Assembly: GCA_001574975.1 (NCBI GenBank)
Contig: KQ965780.1
Location: forward strand, 4,805-41,834
Source of the DNA: Gonapodya prolifera JEL478
Lineage: Eukaryota; Monoblepharomycota; Monoblepharidomycetes; Monoblepharidales; Gonapodyaceae
DNA: 37,030 nucleotides
Direction of reading: 5' to 3'
The position numbers and the translations under genes were made by a program. This document shows positions 9,678 through 20,805 of the stretch, one piece after another (within the stretch, counting starts at the first letter, position 1; every line of letters begins with the position of its first letter). A model generated the notes under the pieces. It ran no database searches. It was not told the DNA's origin and saw only the letters and a list, made by a program, of their open reading frames with translations.

Positions 9678-12578
9678 TCATTCCACACCCGGCCACCCCT
9701 CAGTTCCCATCGCCTGCATCTCCCTGATATATCCACTCATTTTTTCCCTCAAGGGAGCCACCCTCCTCACCAGGACCGGCATCAACTCTGGCCCAAACTC
9801 AAGCTTTTTGGATTTGGAGCGACCCACACCACCCCTCACCTCATCGATCAGGTCCATTTCAACAGCCGTCCCTTCTCGCCCGTCGTCTCCATCCCTTTCA
9901 TATTCCCCATTCGGAGCGAGCGCGACCGAATGGCCTCTGGGTCTTCCTGGCAGCGCAACCTCTCGAACAACCCCGATCTCCGCATCCCAATCCGAGTCTA
10001 CACTCGAAGCACCTGTAGACGCTGCACGAGCACGGACGGTTGCTGCACTTCCGGTGGATGTTGTTCGAAGTCCGAGAGAAGGTGGAGGAGTGGGATGCTG
10101 GAGCTGCTCCGTGGAGTCACCCGATGGAACACTGGTTTTCAGTTCAAACGGTGTTGCTGCTGACACGTCTGTCCCTGAATCTGGTGGGAGCTCCACCTTG
10201 GACGCAAATGGTTTCACACCATCCCCGCCCGTTGTGATGATTGGCGGGCATATTCTTTGCACAGGAGACGAAACCGGAGATAAGTCGAGGTCCCAGTCCT
10301 CCTCGGACTCACTGTCGACACGATCTGTGGCCGTGTGAATAGCGTTCGGTTTGGTTTGCGCCACCGATGACGCAGCTCGCTCCCGCCGAACCTCCTCGAG
10401 GATGCCCCGAACAACATCCACCTCAACCTGCCTTCGTTTTTCCAACTTCGGCAAGAACTCTGTGCGATCTTCCTCACTGGAATCTTCTCCCGCTTGCCCA
10501 ACACGTTCGCTACCTGTGATGCCACCACCGCCTTCGCCGTTGCTTTCCGGTTCGCCTTCTGCCATCTCTGCCAGCCCAATGATTGCTCCAGCTTCAGTCA
10601 TAGCCTTCTCAAGCGCCGCTATTAGAGGCGCCATCGGCGCCATCGGAGGCAATTGCAGTACACCTTCGCCCACTTGCCCCGTGGAGTGTCCCACCGCGGC
10701 CGATCTGGATCTTGCATGAGCGGGGGTAGCTGCGCGTGAGGTGGAGGCAGCCGCGGAGGTCCGAGACATTGGCGGGGTTGCAAGGGAGGGGCTGTGCGAG
10801 GAGGTGGGAAGAGAGGCGAAGGATTTGTGCAAGAGAAGGGCGGAGCGGTACAAGTGTTTGAGGTCTGGTCGTGCCGAAAGAATCATGCATGTTTGGTTCG
10901 TGTGAAAACGCTCCTGAACGAACCAACACAATCACCCACCTTCGACCTCCGCCGCGAATCGTCGCACCATCTCCCCCTGCTCCCTAGTCCTCTCCGCACT
11001 CTCGGCGACTGCCTTTGGAATGCGCAGGGCCTGCGACGCATGCGCTCGATGACCACCATGCCCCGCTAGACGATGTTCTTCCGCACCACCATGACCGCCT
11101 TCGCGTGCAGGGCTTGCGGGACTCGGCGGACCGGCGCTGGCGCTGGTTTCAGGGGGCAGAGAGGACCCGGACGGCAACGTGGGTGAAGAGGGGGCGAACC
11201 AGTCGTCCCACGACTCGGAGACGCGGGGTCGCGTTGGTGAGGTTGTGCGAGGTAGGGGAGCGGTCGAGGGACGTGGAGGGGAGACGCGAGCTGGAGACGA
11301 CGAGGGGGATGTGGGAGAGGCCTTGGCGAGGGCTGGGTGCGGTGAGATGAGGGGTGTGGATGCGGGTGAAGGCGATATGGCAGCTTCTGTAGGGTTGACG
11401 GGGTTCGTGGCGGGTGCAGGTTCGGTCGTGGTGGTAGGCGACGCTGATCGTGAAGCGGACAAAACGAGTCGACCAAGTTGAGGCGAGTCCGTCGGCGGGT
11501 CGTGGTCGGGTGGTGGCGGTGAGTGGAACACGGGCGGGGGGCGGGTGTCTGGAGCAGGAGAAGAAGGTGACGGCGGAGCTGGAATATGGGAAGACGAGCC
11601 GGTATTGGGACGCTCAGTCTGGGCAACACCCGCCGCCGCGGCCGGATGGTCGTGGGCGTCGCGAGTGTGAGGTGCCGCCGTCGCCGTCGCCGTCCCGAAA
11701 TCAGCCGGAAGGGATTGTGGCCGTGTAGCAGTAGCAGGGACGGTTCCAGTTTCGCCACGCCGGGACGGTGATCCACCCCTGATGCGTACCGTTAGCTCGA
11801 CATCGTCTATCGCAGGCGATGGCTCGGTTTCGGAAGACGTCGGTTCGGACGTGCTTGCTGGAGGAAGTGGAGGGACGGTAGGGTTTGACGGTAGAGACGA
11901 GCCACGACCCGGACCCGGAGTTGGAGCCGCGCTTCTCGTCGTCGTGGCGGATGTGGGTCGAGGCACCGGCACCCGCGCGAGCAAAGACGCCGCGGTAGAC
12001 CACCAGCGCTGTTTTTGCGGCGGGGATGGGTGTGGTTGCGGTGTTGATGAGATAGGTTGGGACGCGGAGAGGGGGCTCGAAGCGGAGACGGGCGCGAACC
12101 ACGAGTGGCGTCGCAGTCGGTCGTGGGAGGTTGAGGCCGAGGGGGATTTTGTGTCTCGAGGACCCGAGGATAGAGGCGGCGTGTCGGAAGATCGTTTTGG
12201 GAGTGGAGGGAGGAACCGCTGCGACGCGTACCGATCGGCTGGTCGGCGGTGGGACGAGGGTGGGGGAGGAGATGGGCGTTGCAGCTTTGGCGAGGATGAC
12301 GATGAGGATGAGGATGATAACGAGGTTGGAAGTGCTGTGAAGGCGCGGGGAAGAGACGCGTGCGAGTGCGAGAGCGAGGATGTGGAGTGTCGGAGGGACG
12401 GAATGGCGGGGGCAGGAGCAGGAGCAGGAGCAGGAGCGGGCGGGAGTGCGGAGGAGGAGGAGGAGAAGGAGGCGTCATGCGTGGGTAAGGGGAAGGCGAG
12501 GGACGTCGAGGGGTCTGCGTGCGGAGGGGTGGTGGTGAGAGGTGAGACGTGGACGAACAGGGTGACAGTTATACAGAG
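9678..12578 (-). CDS. Large Ser/Pro-rich protein of unknown function, 5' end not resolved
   Basis: Two minus-strand exons are supported: 10940 back from the open-frame limit at 12578, and 10864-9678. They are joined by a 75-bp intron (donor GTGGGT, acceptor CCAG) that keeps frame. Together they exceed 900 residues. Almost all of it is low-complexity Ser/Pro/Thr/Ala, including a Pro-Ala run (GGAGCA repeats at about 12414-12438) and a poly-Ser run. Two short segments look ordered: a predicted helical stretch across the intron (AVAESAERTREQGEMVRRF, then DLKHLYRSALLLHKSF) and a C-terminal one (FGPELMPVLVRRVAPLREKM). No ATG, GTG or TTG occurs in this frame from 12578 down to 11984, so an upstream exon must hold the start. 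Minus-strand ORFs at 12628-13180 are candidates, but I could not join them in frame. I do not recognise the family. Confidence 0.6.
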
Positions 12579-13888
12579 TCACGCTCCGATGAACGCTACC
12601 CGCTGCATCATTCGCGCTTCGAGCAGATTATTCGCCTGCGGCGGACGTCTCGCTCCTCCGCGAGTACATGCCGCATCGCGGAAATTCAGCACCGGCAGCC
12701 AGCCTCTCTGATACCACTTCGTCCTCGATACGCGCTCCCGCGTAGGATCGTTCGCCTCGGTCAGCGCTCTCGCGCTTAGGCATCGTCGGGTTCGCTCCGC
12801 GAAAAAGTCCTCGGTCCGCAATTGCTCGCACTCCATCCCTCGCTTCGCGTATCAATCTCACCTTGTCCGTGCGCCCATCCACCCACAAAAGCAGACTATG
12901 GGAGCATGTGAGTGCAGGTCAGAAAAGAGCGTTTCCCACACACAAACGCATAATGCAAAGGCTTGACTCACCCATCTCCCACGTCCTTTCGCAGCACCAC
13001 CTGCACCTGTCTGTCCCATATCCCCTCCTGATCCATTTCCATTTCCACTTGCGATGCTCGCCCTTGCCCTTAGTCCACTTCCACCCACGCTCGCGCCATC
13101 CTTATCCTCGCCTGTATGCATCCTTTCTTTCACGTGCAAGCTCCGTCGTGGTCCCTGGAGACTCTCTGCCATGCTGCCACTGCCACGCACGGCTTGGCTA
13201 GGTTGCGTATCCTTGTACTTGCGGAGGACAGCCCTGTTAGTGTAAATAAGCCTCTGTGTCGATTGTGCGCCTCGGCAGACCTGCTTTCGTCCTGAGCACC
13301 CGGCCAAGTCGACGAGCGAGTGTATGCGTTTCTTTCATTCACGCAGGTGAAACGCCGGGGATTTTGTCAGTACGAATTGCGTCGAGTCGCCGTTCCCCGT
13401 CTCCCTCTTCCGCGCCATCCGCCCCGCTGCGCCCCGCTTCCCCTGCGCATCACGCCCTGATGCTGCTGCGGACACTCACCGGCGCAGAAACGCGGAGTCC
13501 TCGTGTGCGTGCGCGGCGGCTCCGTGGGGTGCGACGGGTGATGAGTGGATGGGTGTGCAGGGGTTCAGCCGGGGATTTGCCGGACAGTGGGGCTGGAGCG
13601 ACACGTTGAGAAATTTTGTTGGGAATACTGACGATGAGAAAAACGATGCAGCGCAGGGTGGGCTGATTTTCCTCTGTTTTGGAATGTTACGCTGTCTGCG
13701 AGATTAGTCCCAGAAGACAACACCCAAGTTCCCACGGCTTGAACGGTTTGTGCTCTCTAGTGTAGTAAAGTGCGGATGAATAACTGAGGGCAAGCGTTCT
13801 TGATGTGTTGGGTGGGGTGGGGCAGGACGGAGCTTGCACCCCCCACACACTCAGTCAGTTGCTCCACCGCCCACCCTCCAACAGTTCC
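12579..13888. other. Possible upstream exons and promoters, unresolved
   Basis: This lies between two diverging genes. On the minus strand, an ATG at about 13171 opens a Gly-rich frame that ends at a good donor (TGG then GTGAGT, near 12974). A branch-like CTGAC and a CATAG acceptor lie near 12903, after which one frame runs to about 12628. This could be the 5' part of the Ser/Pro-rich gene or a separate small gene. I could not connect it in frame to the exon ending at 12578. Positions 13620-13800 look like ordinary promoter DNA for the plus-strand gene. Confidence 0.35.
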
Positions 13889-16800
13889 ATGTCCCACGCC
13901 CCACCCTCCACCGACGCCCGATTCTCCTCCGTCCTCTCTCTCCTATCGCGATCTTGCACAGGCACATGCTCCTCGCAATCCCGCCATCGCCCCTCCTGCG
14001 CGCCGCTCCTCTCATTCCCCGCACTCTGGTCTCTCCGCGGCGTCAGCCACTCAACAAAGACGACAGTAGATATCCTTCTGCAAGAGAAAATGGTCCGTGA
14101 GGGGTGGAATCTCCGCCTTTGGGACGCGGGATCGACGGAAATCAACGGCGCGGGTGGTGGAAGAGGGGAGGTTGATTTGGACGGCGGACACAGTGAGGAG
14201 GGCGGACTGGACCCGGACGGAGCAGGTGGGAACTAAATCTCGAATCGATGATTGATCCGTTGGTTTGACGTTGTTTCTCGGTACCGCTATCGTGCTTGCC
14301 GCCAACCCTCCACTCGAATCACGACTACTGGTTTCACAAAATCAATCCACGTACCGGACGCGGACGGAGCAGGTGGGCACTACATCACAAATCGATTAAT
14401 CCATTCGTTCTGACGATTCGTTTCTCGGTACCGCAATCGTTCCCATTTTGGTTGGCGCCAACCCTCCCCTCCGCTCGAATCAATCAACACACAACTCATT
14501 CCCAAAAACATTCCAATTCACCCAGTGTACCTCCCATTCACATCCTACGACTCTGTCGACTGCGCATTCACCTTCCGACCTACGACCTCCCCCGCCTCTC
14601 CCTCTCCCTCAACTCCCTCATCACCACCCACCTCCACCTCCACCTCCCTCTTCGCCCTCATCGACTCATACTCGTTCCGTAGCCACCGCATGTTCTGGCG
14701 CTGCGACCTCGTCCGTCTCTCCCCCCCTCTTCCTGGCCAACTTCCCGGCCACCGTCCTCGCGTTGTGGAATGCATCCCGTGCCGCCGCCTGTCGCTCCAC
14801 CGTCCGCTCACATTCCACCACCCGGACCACAACCACGTCGACGAACGCACCAGCGGCGCCTCCTCCCTGTCGCTTCTCTCTCGCCTCGGGGCTCCTAAGC
14901 GCGCGTCCAAGCGCCCGTCGACCTCGACCTTGTGGCGCCTTCCCGACGGCTCTGAGTGGGAGTGCGGCCATGTGGCGGCGGAGGATTTTGTGTTTGGGTA
15001 TGGGTACTCGTTGGAGGGCGGTGCCGCTGCCTTGAGCACGACCACGAACTCGGATGGGAGCAAACTTGCGCGCGAAGCTGATTCGTCGCCAGGCCTTGCA
15101 ACCCCCAGCGACACACCACGGAGCGACGATTGGCCCCAAGCCTCCCTCCCCGACAAAATCTCGCGCATCCCACGTGCACGTGCCGCCTTCTCCCTCTCGT
15201 CCAAAACAACGACCCCTTCTTCGTCTCTTGACCTTGAAACGGACATCGCAACTGAAGCTGACCTACCCCCCTCCAGCACCTACGTCCAACCACCGTCCTC
15301 CACTCTCCACTCTCCCAAAGACTCCTTATCATTGTCCCTCTCGTCACCTCCACAGCGTGCCTCCTTCCCTTACTCTTCCTCTCCCTCGCTCCTCCCAACC
15401 TCCGACCTCCTCACATCACCTACACGAGCCCAAACCCCCACGCTCGCGGACCTGCGATCCCAACTCGTCCCCCCTCCAAAGGCGTCCAGGGTTCAAGTAC
15501 ACGCGCTGTATGTTAGGGCAACACCGTCGTTCTTGTTCGAGGCCGCCACCGTGGGAGTGGGTGTGAGCGTGTCTGTGCATGGGAAGAGTGAGAGCGAGGC
15601 TGTGGACGAGAACGGTTCAGAGGTTAAAGCGACCACGAACACGGACGAGAAGACGTGGAGCGTCCACCTCGCGCCCACACCGCTCGACCTCGCTCCACGG
15701 GATCCATCGGACGCACTGTGGGACGACCAAGAGCAAGGTTCGCTCTCCCCCCTTCCCAGGTCCTCCTCCCATCACGCACCTCCTTGCCCCGGCGGTCTCC
15801 TGGTCCCGCTCTCGCGCTCTCCACTGCGCTCCCGCGTTCGAAGCTTTGCTCCTACTGCATCGTCTGTCGTCGAGGTGGCGCGGTTGAGCAAACCTGCTTC
15901 CTCCGCCACCCGTCGCCTCACCGTGCACCTCGAGGCAGCCTTGTACAGGGCAGGCGGGAGGGGGAAGTACCATGCGGTACCTCTTCGGGTGGATTTGGCT
16001 GTGGACGGGCCTGGTCGAGGCATCGCGGTCGTCGCGGGGATCGGTGGAGGTCGGCTGGAGTGGGAGGCCGTGGCCGTGGAAATGGATCAGGATTGTGAGG
16101 GGAGGAAGATGAAGGCCAGGAAAGGGAAAGGGACCGCCACGACCACGACTCCGACGCTCTCCGTCCGCGTCACCTGCATTTCCCTGGACCCTTCCCACCT
16201 CCTCACCACCCGCCTTCCCGCTCCTTCCTCTCCAGCCCCGCTCCCCGTCCCTGTGTTCCCTCGCGCCCGTCTGGCTCGCTTGCAGGCCGCTTCTCTGGGT
16301 ACAGGACTTTCCTCCTCGCACTTCTCCGCTCTTCTCTCGGATCCTGCCGTTCAGGCGCACCTCCTCGGCCTCGCCGACCCTGCCCCGACGAGAGACATAT
16401 CCGACCCCGCCGTGCTGGCCATCCTCCCGCACGTACCCGCGGCCACGAGGGAGCGCCTCCACGTACGCGCTAAAGTGCTTCGCCGGCGCACGAAACGTCT
16501 CGCAGACGCGGCGGTCGCGGCGTGCGCGGGGCAAGGGTGGGTCGATGAGGTGGCCCGGAGGGGGTGCGAGAGGGCCGCTGCGTGGTACTGGGGTGCTGGG
16601 TGGGGCTTTGATTTGCGGAGGGAGATGGGAGAATGGGATGCCGAGGAGGTTGGCGGTAGGATTGCCGAGGTGGGTTGGAAAAAGAGTTGGGGCGAGAGCC
16701 ACCGACGACAAGGCGATCAGGACGTGGGGACGGAACAGGCGCTCGGTGGTAACGCAGCGACAATTATATTGGACTCGGCAGGACATGCTGTGGAGTATGG

Positions 16801-17074
16801 AGGGGTGCCGAATGGCGATGGATCTCCTGCGCAGTCCTGCCACCTGGGGCGGGTTCATTCCGTTGACGAAGTGCCGGTGCGCACGGGCAATGCACAAAAG
16901 CTGCATGTGGGCGACGCAACCGGCAGGAAGAGGCGTCGTGAGGACGACCACGTCGATGACGACGGGGAGGAGAAAGAAAATCACCACCCTAGGAAAGAAC
17001 GTGCCCTCGATAAGCTGTCCAACACCGAGAAAGGTATGCCGCTGGTCTCGAAAAACATTAGAGTATTGTTCTAG
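13889..17074 (+). CDS. Large GC-rich protein of unknown function
   Basis: The second exon (14526-17074) is a single open frame of 849 codons. I propose a first exon at 13889-14225 with a 300-bp intron (donor GTGGGA, acceptor CCCAG), because the phase matches and it supplies an ATG, for a total of 961 residues. If that exon is wrong, the first in-frame ATG is at 14690. The protein is Ser/Pro-rich in its first half. A region that looks folded (from VQVHALYVRATPSF through VEVARLSK to the GGRLEWEAVAVEMD stretch) resembles beta-strand-rich sequence. A helical Arg/Ala-rich segment follows. A basic GRKRRRE beside an acidic stretch, about 50 residues from the C-terminus, could be a nuclear localisation signal. 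The opposite strand also has long ORFs, as expected at this GC content. I recognise no family. Confidence 0.6.
14209..14487 (+). repeat. Imperfect direct duplication containing an exon end and splice donor
   Basis: Two copies of about 115-130 bp, at 14209-14325 and 14356-14487, align along their length. Shared blocks include CGGACGGAGCAGGTGGG, a CGAATCGAT/AAATCGATT core, TTTCTCGGTACCGC, GCCAACCCTCC and CTCGAATCA. The first copy holds the last bases of the proposed first exon plus its GTGGGA donor. The second carries an equivalent GTGGGC donor inside the intron. Confidence 0.75.
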
Positions 17075-17170
17075 TGGGATGGAACACCTGGTGGTTTCAT
17101 GTACGTGTTTGTACGATTACCATAACACCGAAAATTACAATTGATGCAGTCACTGTACTCCGCGTGACAC

Positions 17171-17199
17171 AATAAACTGGGTACGTATATAACAATAAA
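17171..17199 (+). terminator. Polyadenylation signals of the upstream plus-strand gene
   Basis: Two AATAAA hexamers, at 17171-17176 and 17194-17199, lie about 100 and 120 bp after the stop at 17074 and only 20-45 bp before the end of the minus-strand VCX1 coding region. The two transcripts must end very close together and may overlap. Confidence 0.55.
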
Positions 17200-17217
17200 A
17201 GCGGACGGCCTGACGCC

Positions 17218-19089
17218 TCATGGCAAGAAGAAAAACGCAATGGCGACAACGAGATACGCTCCAAGAAGGAGCGCACCTTCGAGCCAATTCGACTTTCCGT
17301 CGGCAATAAGAGCGTTCACTGCACAGAAGAGACATTGTAATGAAATCGAAGTTAGGGGGGCAGTTGACAACGCACCAATGAACACGCAGACAAATGATAC
17401 TGCGACTTCAAAGATTGTGAAGTCAAGAGTAAGTGGAACCTGTTGGCGGAGTTGTGTTATAAGGAAACTACTGCAGACTGGGATCAGCATTCTGGTACGC
17501 ACGTTTGTTATCCAGGCAATTATCACGAGGACAGGTGCCACCAACAGGGCGATCTGCAATGACGACCCAACTGCCACCCCGATGGAGAGATCCATTTTGT
17601 TCTTCATGAATTCGAACGTCAGTGAGATTAACGGAACGAATCGCGAGTGACAATCCACCTTACCTTCATCGCTACTGAGACAGCGGTTAGATGCTCCGCA
17701 GCATTTCCGACGATCTATAAAATATCGGTCCGACGTTTGCTCGATGCGATGCATGCTACTGGCAAATAATGTCCCTACCGGTAACAAGACCAGGCCAACA
17801 AAACTCTCAGTCAGGCCCCACTGCTTGCTGAGGCCCTCGATGGATCCAACAAGAGATTCAGCACAAAGGGCAACAAACACGGTGCTGACGACAAGCTACA
17901 TTGGGTCGATTATTTCGTGAAGAGGAGTCGAGTAATCATCCAGCGCACTAAAAGCCTCACCAATATTACGGCAACAATAGGAGTCAGTTGAGGTTCTTCA
18001 CCCTCTTCCTCTTCCCCAGTTTCAGCCTTGGCAACATCGGTAAACAGATCGCTGTGCGTCCGCAATTGGAAGTACAAGTAACACCCGTAAACTATCAGAA
18101 GAACGATGGAAACTCCACGGGACATGTTCAGGACCTTTTGATCCGAATATTCATTGTTCTCGGCTTCGAGTTGGTAGAAAAACGCAGCCTGTAAATACGG
18201 TGAAGAGATGAGGTGTTTGGCGCGAATGGGCAGCTGCAGATGAGACGTACCGGCAACAAAAACACCAGACTTGTAACAGCGAGTAGACTAGTACTCGTCG
18301 ATGCAACGTCTTTGTTGAACTTCTGCTCCCGATATCGAAGACCACCGAAAAAGAAACAAAAGCCAAGTACAAGAAGCAGGTTCGACAGCTTGGTATTTGT
18401 ATAAGGTTAGGTAATGCCGCAGAAACAGTCGAAATATAGAGATAAACCTACAATAGACCCAATAATGGATGCTTGGACGATGCGTATAAGATTGTCCTTC
18501 ACGGCAAGGATACCGATAATCAGCTCTACGGCATTGCCGAAGCTCGCGTTCAGAAGGCCACCGATCGTTTCATTGGTTCGAAGAGCAAGCTCCTCGGTTG
18601 CAAATCCCAGCAACTTGGCCAGTGGGATGATCGCGGCGAAGTTAATGAAGAATACCGCTACATCGTTCCAGTCAGCGTAACCAGCTGCTATCCCGATTGG
18701 AACGCAGATAAGGAGCAGATTCACTGTTTTAAAAATGTTAGAGGTCTAGTTTTCAGGACATAGAAGAGGTTCCAACGTCAACACGTACGCCAAGTTGCAA
18801 AAAGGATCGCCTTGAAGCTCGATAAAATTGCTTGAAGTGCAGTCTTTGGTTTATGATCGTTCCCATCTTTCTCCTGACAAAAACGAGATCAGGGTCAAGC
18901 TGCCATTGTTTTCCCCTCCACGTAGCTTAAGACGTCTCCAGCGCTTAACGATTATTATGTACTCACGGGTTGATGGTGAGTCTCACTGTTTTCGGTTGTC
19001 GCCTCTTGTTCGGGCACTTGTACAACCGTCGTGGTACTCGTTTCACCATCGATCGCGTATTTGGGCGGGGATTCTTCGCTTAAAGGCAT
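17218..19089 (-). CDS. VCX1: Vacuolar-type Ca2+/H+ exchanger (CAX family)
   Basis: This is an antiporter that loads Ca2+ into the vacuole in exchange for protons. I read ten exons (minus): 19089-18967, 18873-18789, 18723-18452, 18388-18251, 18188-17961, 17895-17779, 17714-17664, 17601-17503, 17439-17376 and 17318-17218. Introns are 57-93 bp. The product is 425 residues; yeast Vcx1 is about 410. Both exchanger repeats are intact: FATEELALRTNETIGG and GNAVELIIG (132-140), then IVGNAAEHLTAV at about 322-333. The acidic linker ETGEEEEGEE (262-271) separates the two halves, as in the family. The end reads ADGKSNWLEG and a last membrane span. The N-terminal 60 residues are hydrophilic, with no signal peptide. 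The ATG at 19089 is the first in the exon. Confidence 0.94.
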
Positions 19090-19283
19090 CGTGGAAAGAG
19101 ATCGTCACGATATGGTGTAAACCCAATGGCGCAGGGATTAATGAATTTTCGGTCTGTGGCGGAATTGTATTGGAAATGCCAAGATCGAGCCTCTCCGTTC
19201 GGGCCTCAGGCAAACCAAGAAAACGGGCCCTCCGCATTTAAAATACATTGGAAAACACAAAGGAAGTGCAGGGCTAGTTCAAC

Positions 19284-19937
19284 TCATTCCAACGCCATGT
19301 ACCAGTCTGATTTGATGACCTTCTCCGTTGTGGAATCCACCTTCATAGCGTTTCATGGAGAGCGGCTTTCAATCACAATGTAACGTTCGATGCAGGTGTT
19401 GCCAAACTTACCTCAAACCAAAGGTAGTCATGTTTCGCCCTCCACTCATACACAAGGAAGTAGGTTGATCCACCTGAAGCAAATGCCCCAGGGGCCGGAC
19501 CTTCAGCTCCGTGAACAACCGGTCCAGGCATCAGCGGAGCTCCTGCACCACCGCTGGCAGCGTGGATACCTGGCAACGTTGGTGACACTTCATCCGGTTT
19601 TCCCATGGCTTGGATTACCAGTGAAGCTGGTGTTCCGGGTTTCCCTGTCAAGCAGAAATTACTACGATATACTCGTCGTCTAGGAATTGCCGGAAAACAT
19701 ACCCAGCATGGTGTGAAGTTTGTTCATGGTTTCATGTTTTTTGCCTTTGAATGCGTCCACTGGGTTCAAGCAAAACCAGCCAAACATTCTCTGATTTCAT
19801 TCTTGTCAATATCATCGTGTTCAAGAGAACTCACCATCTGTGTTGAATTCTCCGCCTTTCCAGTGACCTACGACTGTCCTGAGTGAAGAGTACTCTTGAC
19901 CCAACGCTTGGAGCTCTTGAGCGTTAATACCCGACAT
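19284..19937 (-). CDS. Small protein of unknown function, 149 residues
   Basis: I read four exons (minus): 19937-19835, 19759-19703, 19644-19412 and 19340-19284. All splice sites are canonical (donors GTGAGT, GTATGT, GTAAGT) and the frame is kept throughout. The protein has an N-terminal part with GHWKGGEFNT, a segment LGKPGTPASLVIQAMGKPDE, a Gly/Ala/Pro-rich loop, and then STYFLVYEWRAKHDYLWFEV, ending at SDWYMALE. It has no signal peptide or membrane span, so it is probably cytosolic. The aromatic-rich C-terminal half looks like a conserved compact domain, and I have a vague sense of similar fungal hypothetical proteins but can name no function. The stop lies 195 bp upstream of the VCX1 start on the same strand, so the two could share transcription but need not. 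Confidence 0.75.
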
Positions 19938-20805
19938 ATGGCTGGAGTTTATGGACATAAGAATGGGCTGTTCAGTCAATCATTAGGGAAAGCAAACGCA
20001 AATGACTCCAAGCTCAGCAACACTCCATGTGACATCGACTTGTGGTGAAGCTTTTCGATCTTCACTGCGGATATCACTCCACCATTCTAAGCGAAGCCCC
20101 TTGCCCGGAAGCGTCGTCCATCAAGCTCACCAGTGGCGACTTAGCTCAGTGTCCGAATCTAATGAGAGGAAGCGCCGAGTTCCAGGGTGATGGAGCGTGA
20201 ACGCGAGGACGAGAAGAGAAAGTCCCGTAAGAGAAACGAAAAAGCGGTAGCTGAAGAAGCTCGAAGGTTTCTGTTCGGTTGCTGGAACCTTCTTGGAAAT
20301 CATTTTCAATGCGGCTAAACTTCCAACCCGACTCTTCGTGGAGGTGCTGTTCCCAAAATCCCCAAGAGAAAATAAACCGAAAACTATCTGTTTCTTTCTT
20401 TATGCTATTAATCTGCTGGCATGGGATTATTTCAGATTTCCACGGTGATATTGCTCCTTTTTTTGAGCTATTCACACTGATAAAAACGAGAGGTGGGCAG
20501 CAGAAATGCTTTTCGAGTGCGAATGAGTAGGGAGAGGAAAGAAGCCAGCCGAAGGAAACTTGAACTGAGAAAGGAACCCGATTCAGGGTACCGCACCACC
20601 AGCCAACGCCTCCTTCTGTTCTTCTGTTATCATACGACTACGGGATAACTTACGCGTGATTGTGACTTGGCTGCCCCAAGCTCTCACGACTGGGTTCACA
20701 AAACAGAATAGTTACGAGTACGAACTTGTTCCGCAAGGACCAGCGACTGCTGCGGAGGAAGAGGAGAATTTCACTGGTTTCCCAGTTTTCCAACCGGACT
20801 CGTCG
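19938..20805. promoter_or_regulatory. Divergent intergenic region before the SPX transporter gene
   Basis: This 868-bp region lies between divergently transcribed genes (the 149-residue protein and the phosphate transporter). ORFs of 60-110 codons occur but look non-coding. I found no CACGTG, the phosphate-response element known from yeast. A block at about 20321-20345 (TTCCAACCCGACTC) resembles one at about 20787-20805 (TTCCAACCGGACTC) just before the transporter ATG, possibly a small duplication. Confidence 0.4.

Noticed and set aside
11782-12711. Plus-strand ORF of 309 codons
   Set aside because: It is Gly/Asp/Glu-rich low complexity, the mirror of the Ser/Pro-rich minus-strand exon, which is longer and has a frame-keeping intron.
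15617-16987. Minus-strand ORF of 456 codons opposite the large plus-strand gene
   Set aside because: It is an antisense shadow in GC-rich DNA. Its sequence is Arg/Pro-rich and irregular, and the plus frame is longer and followed by poly(A) signals.
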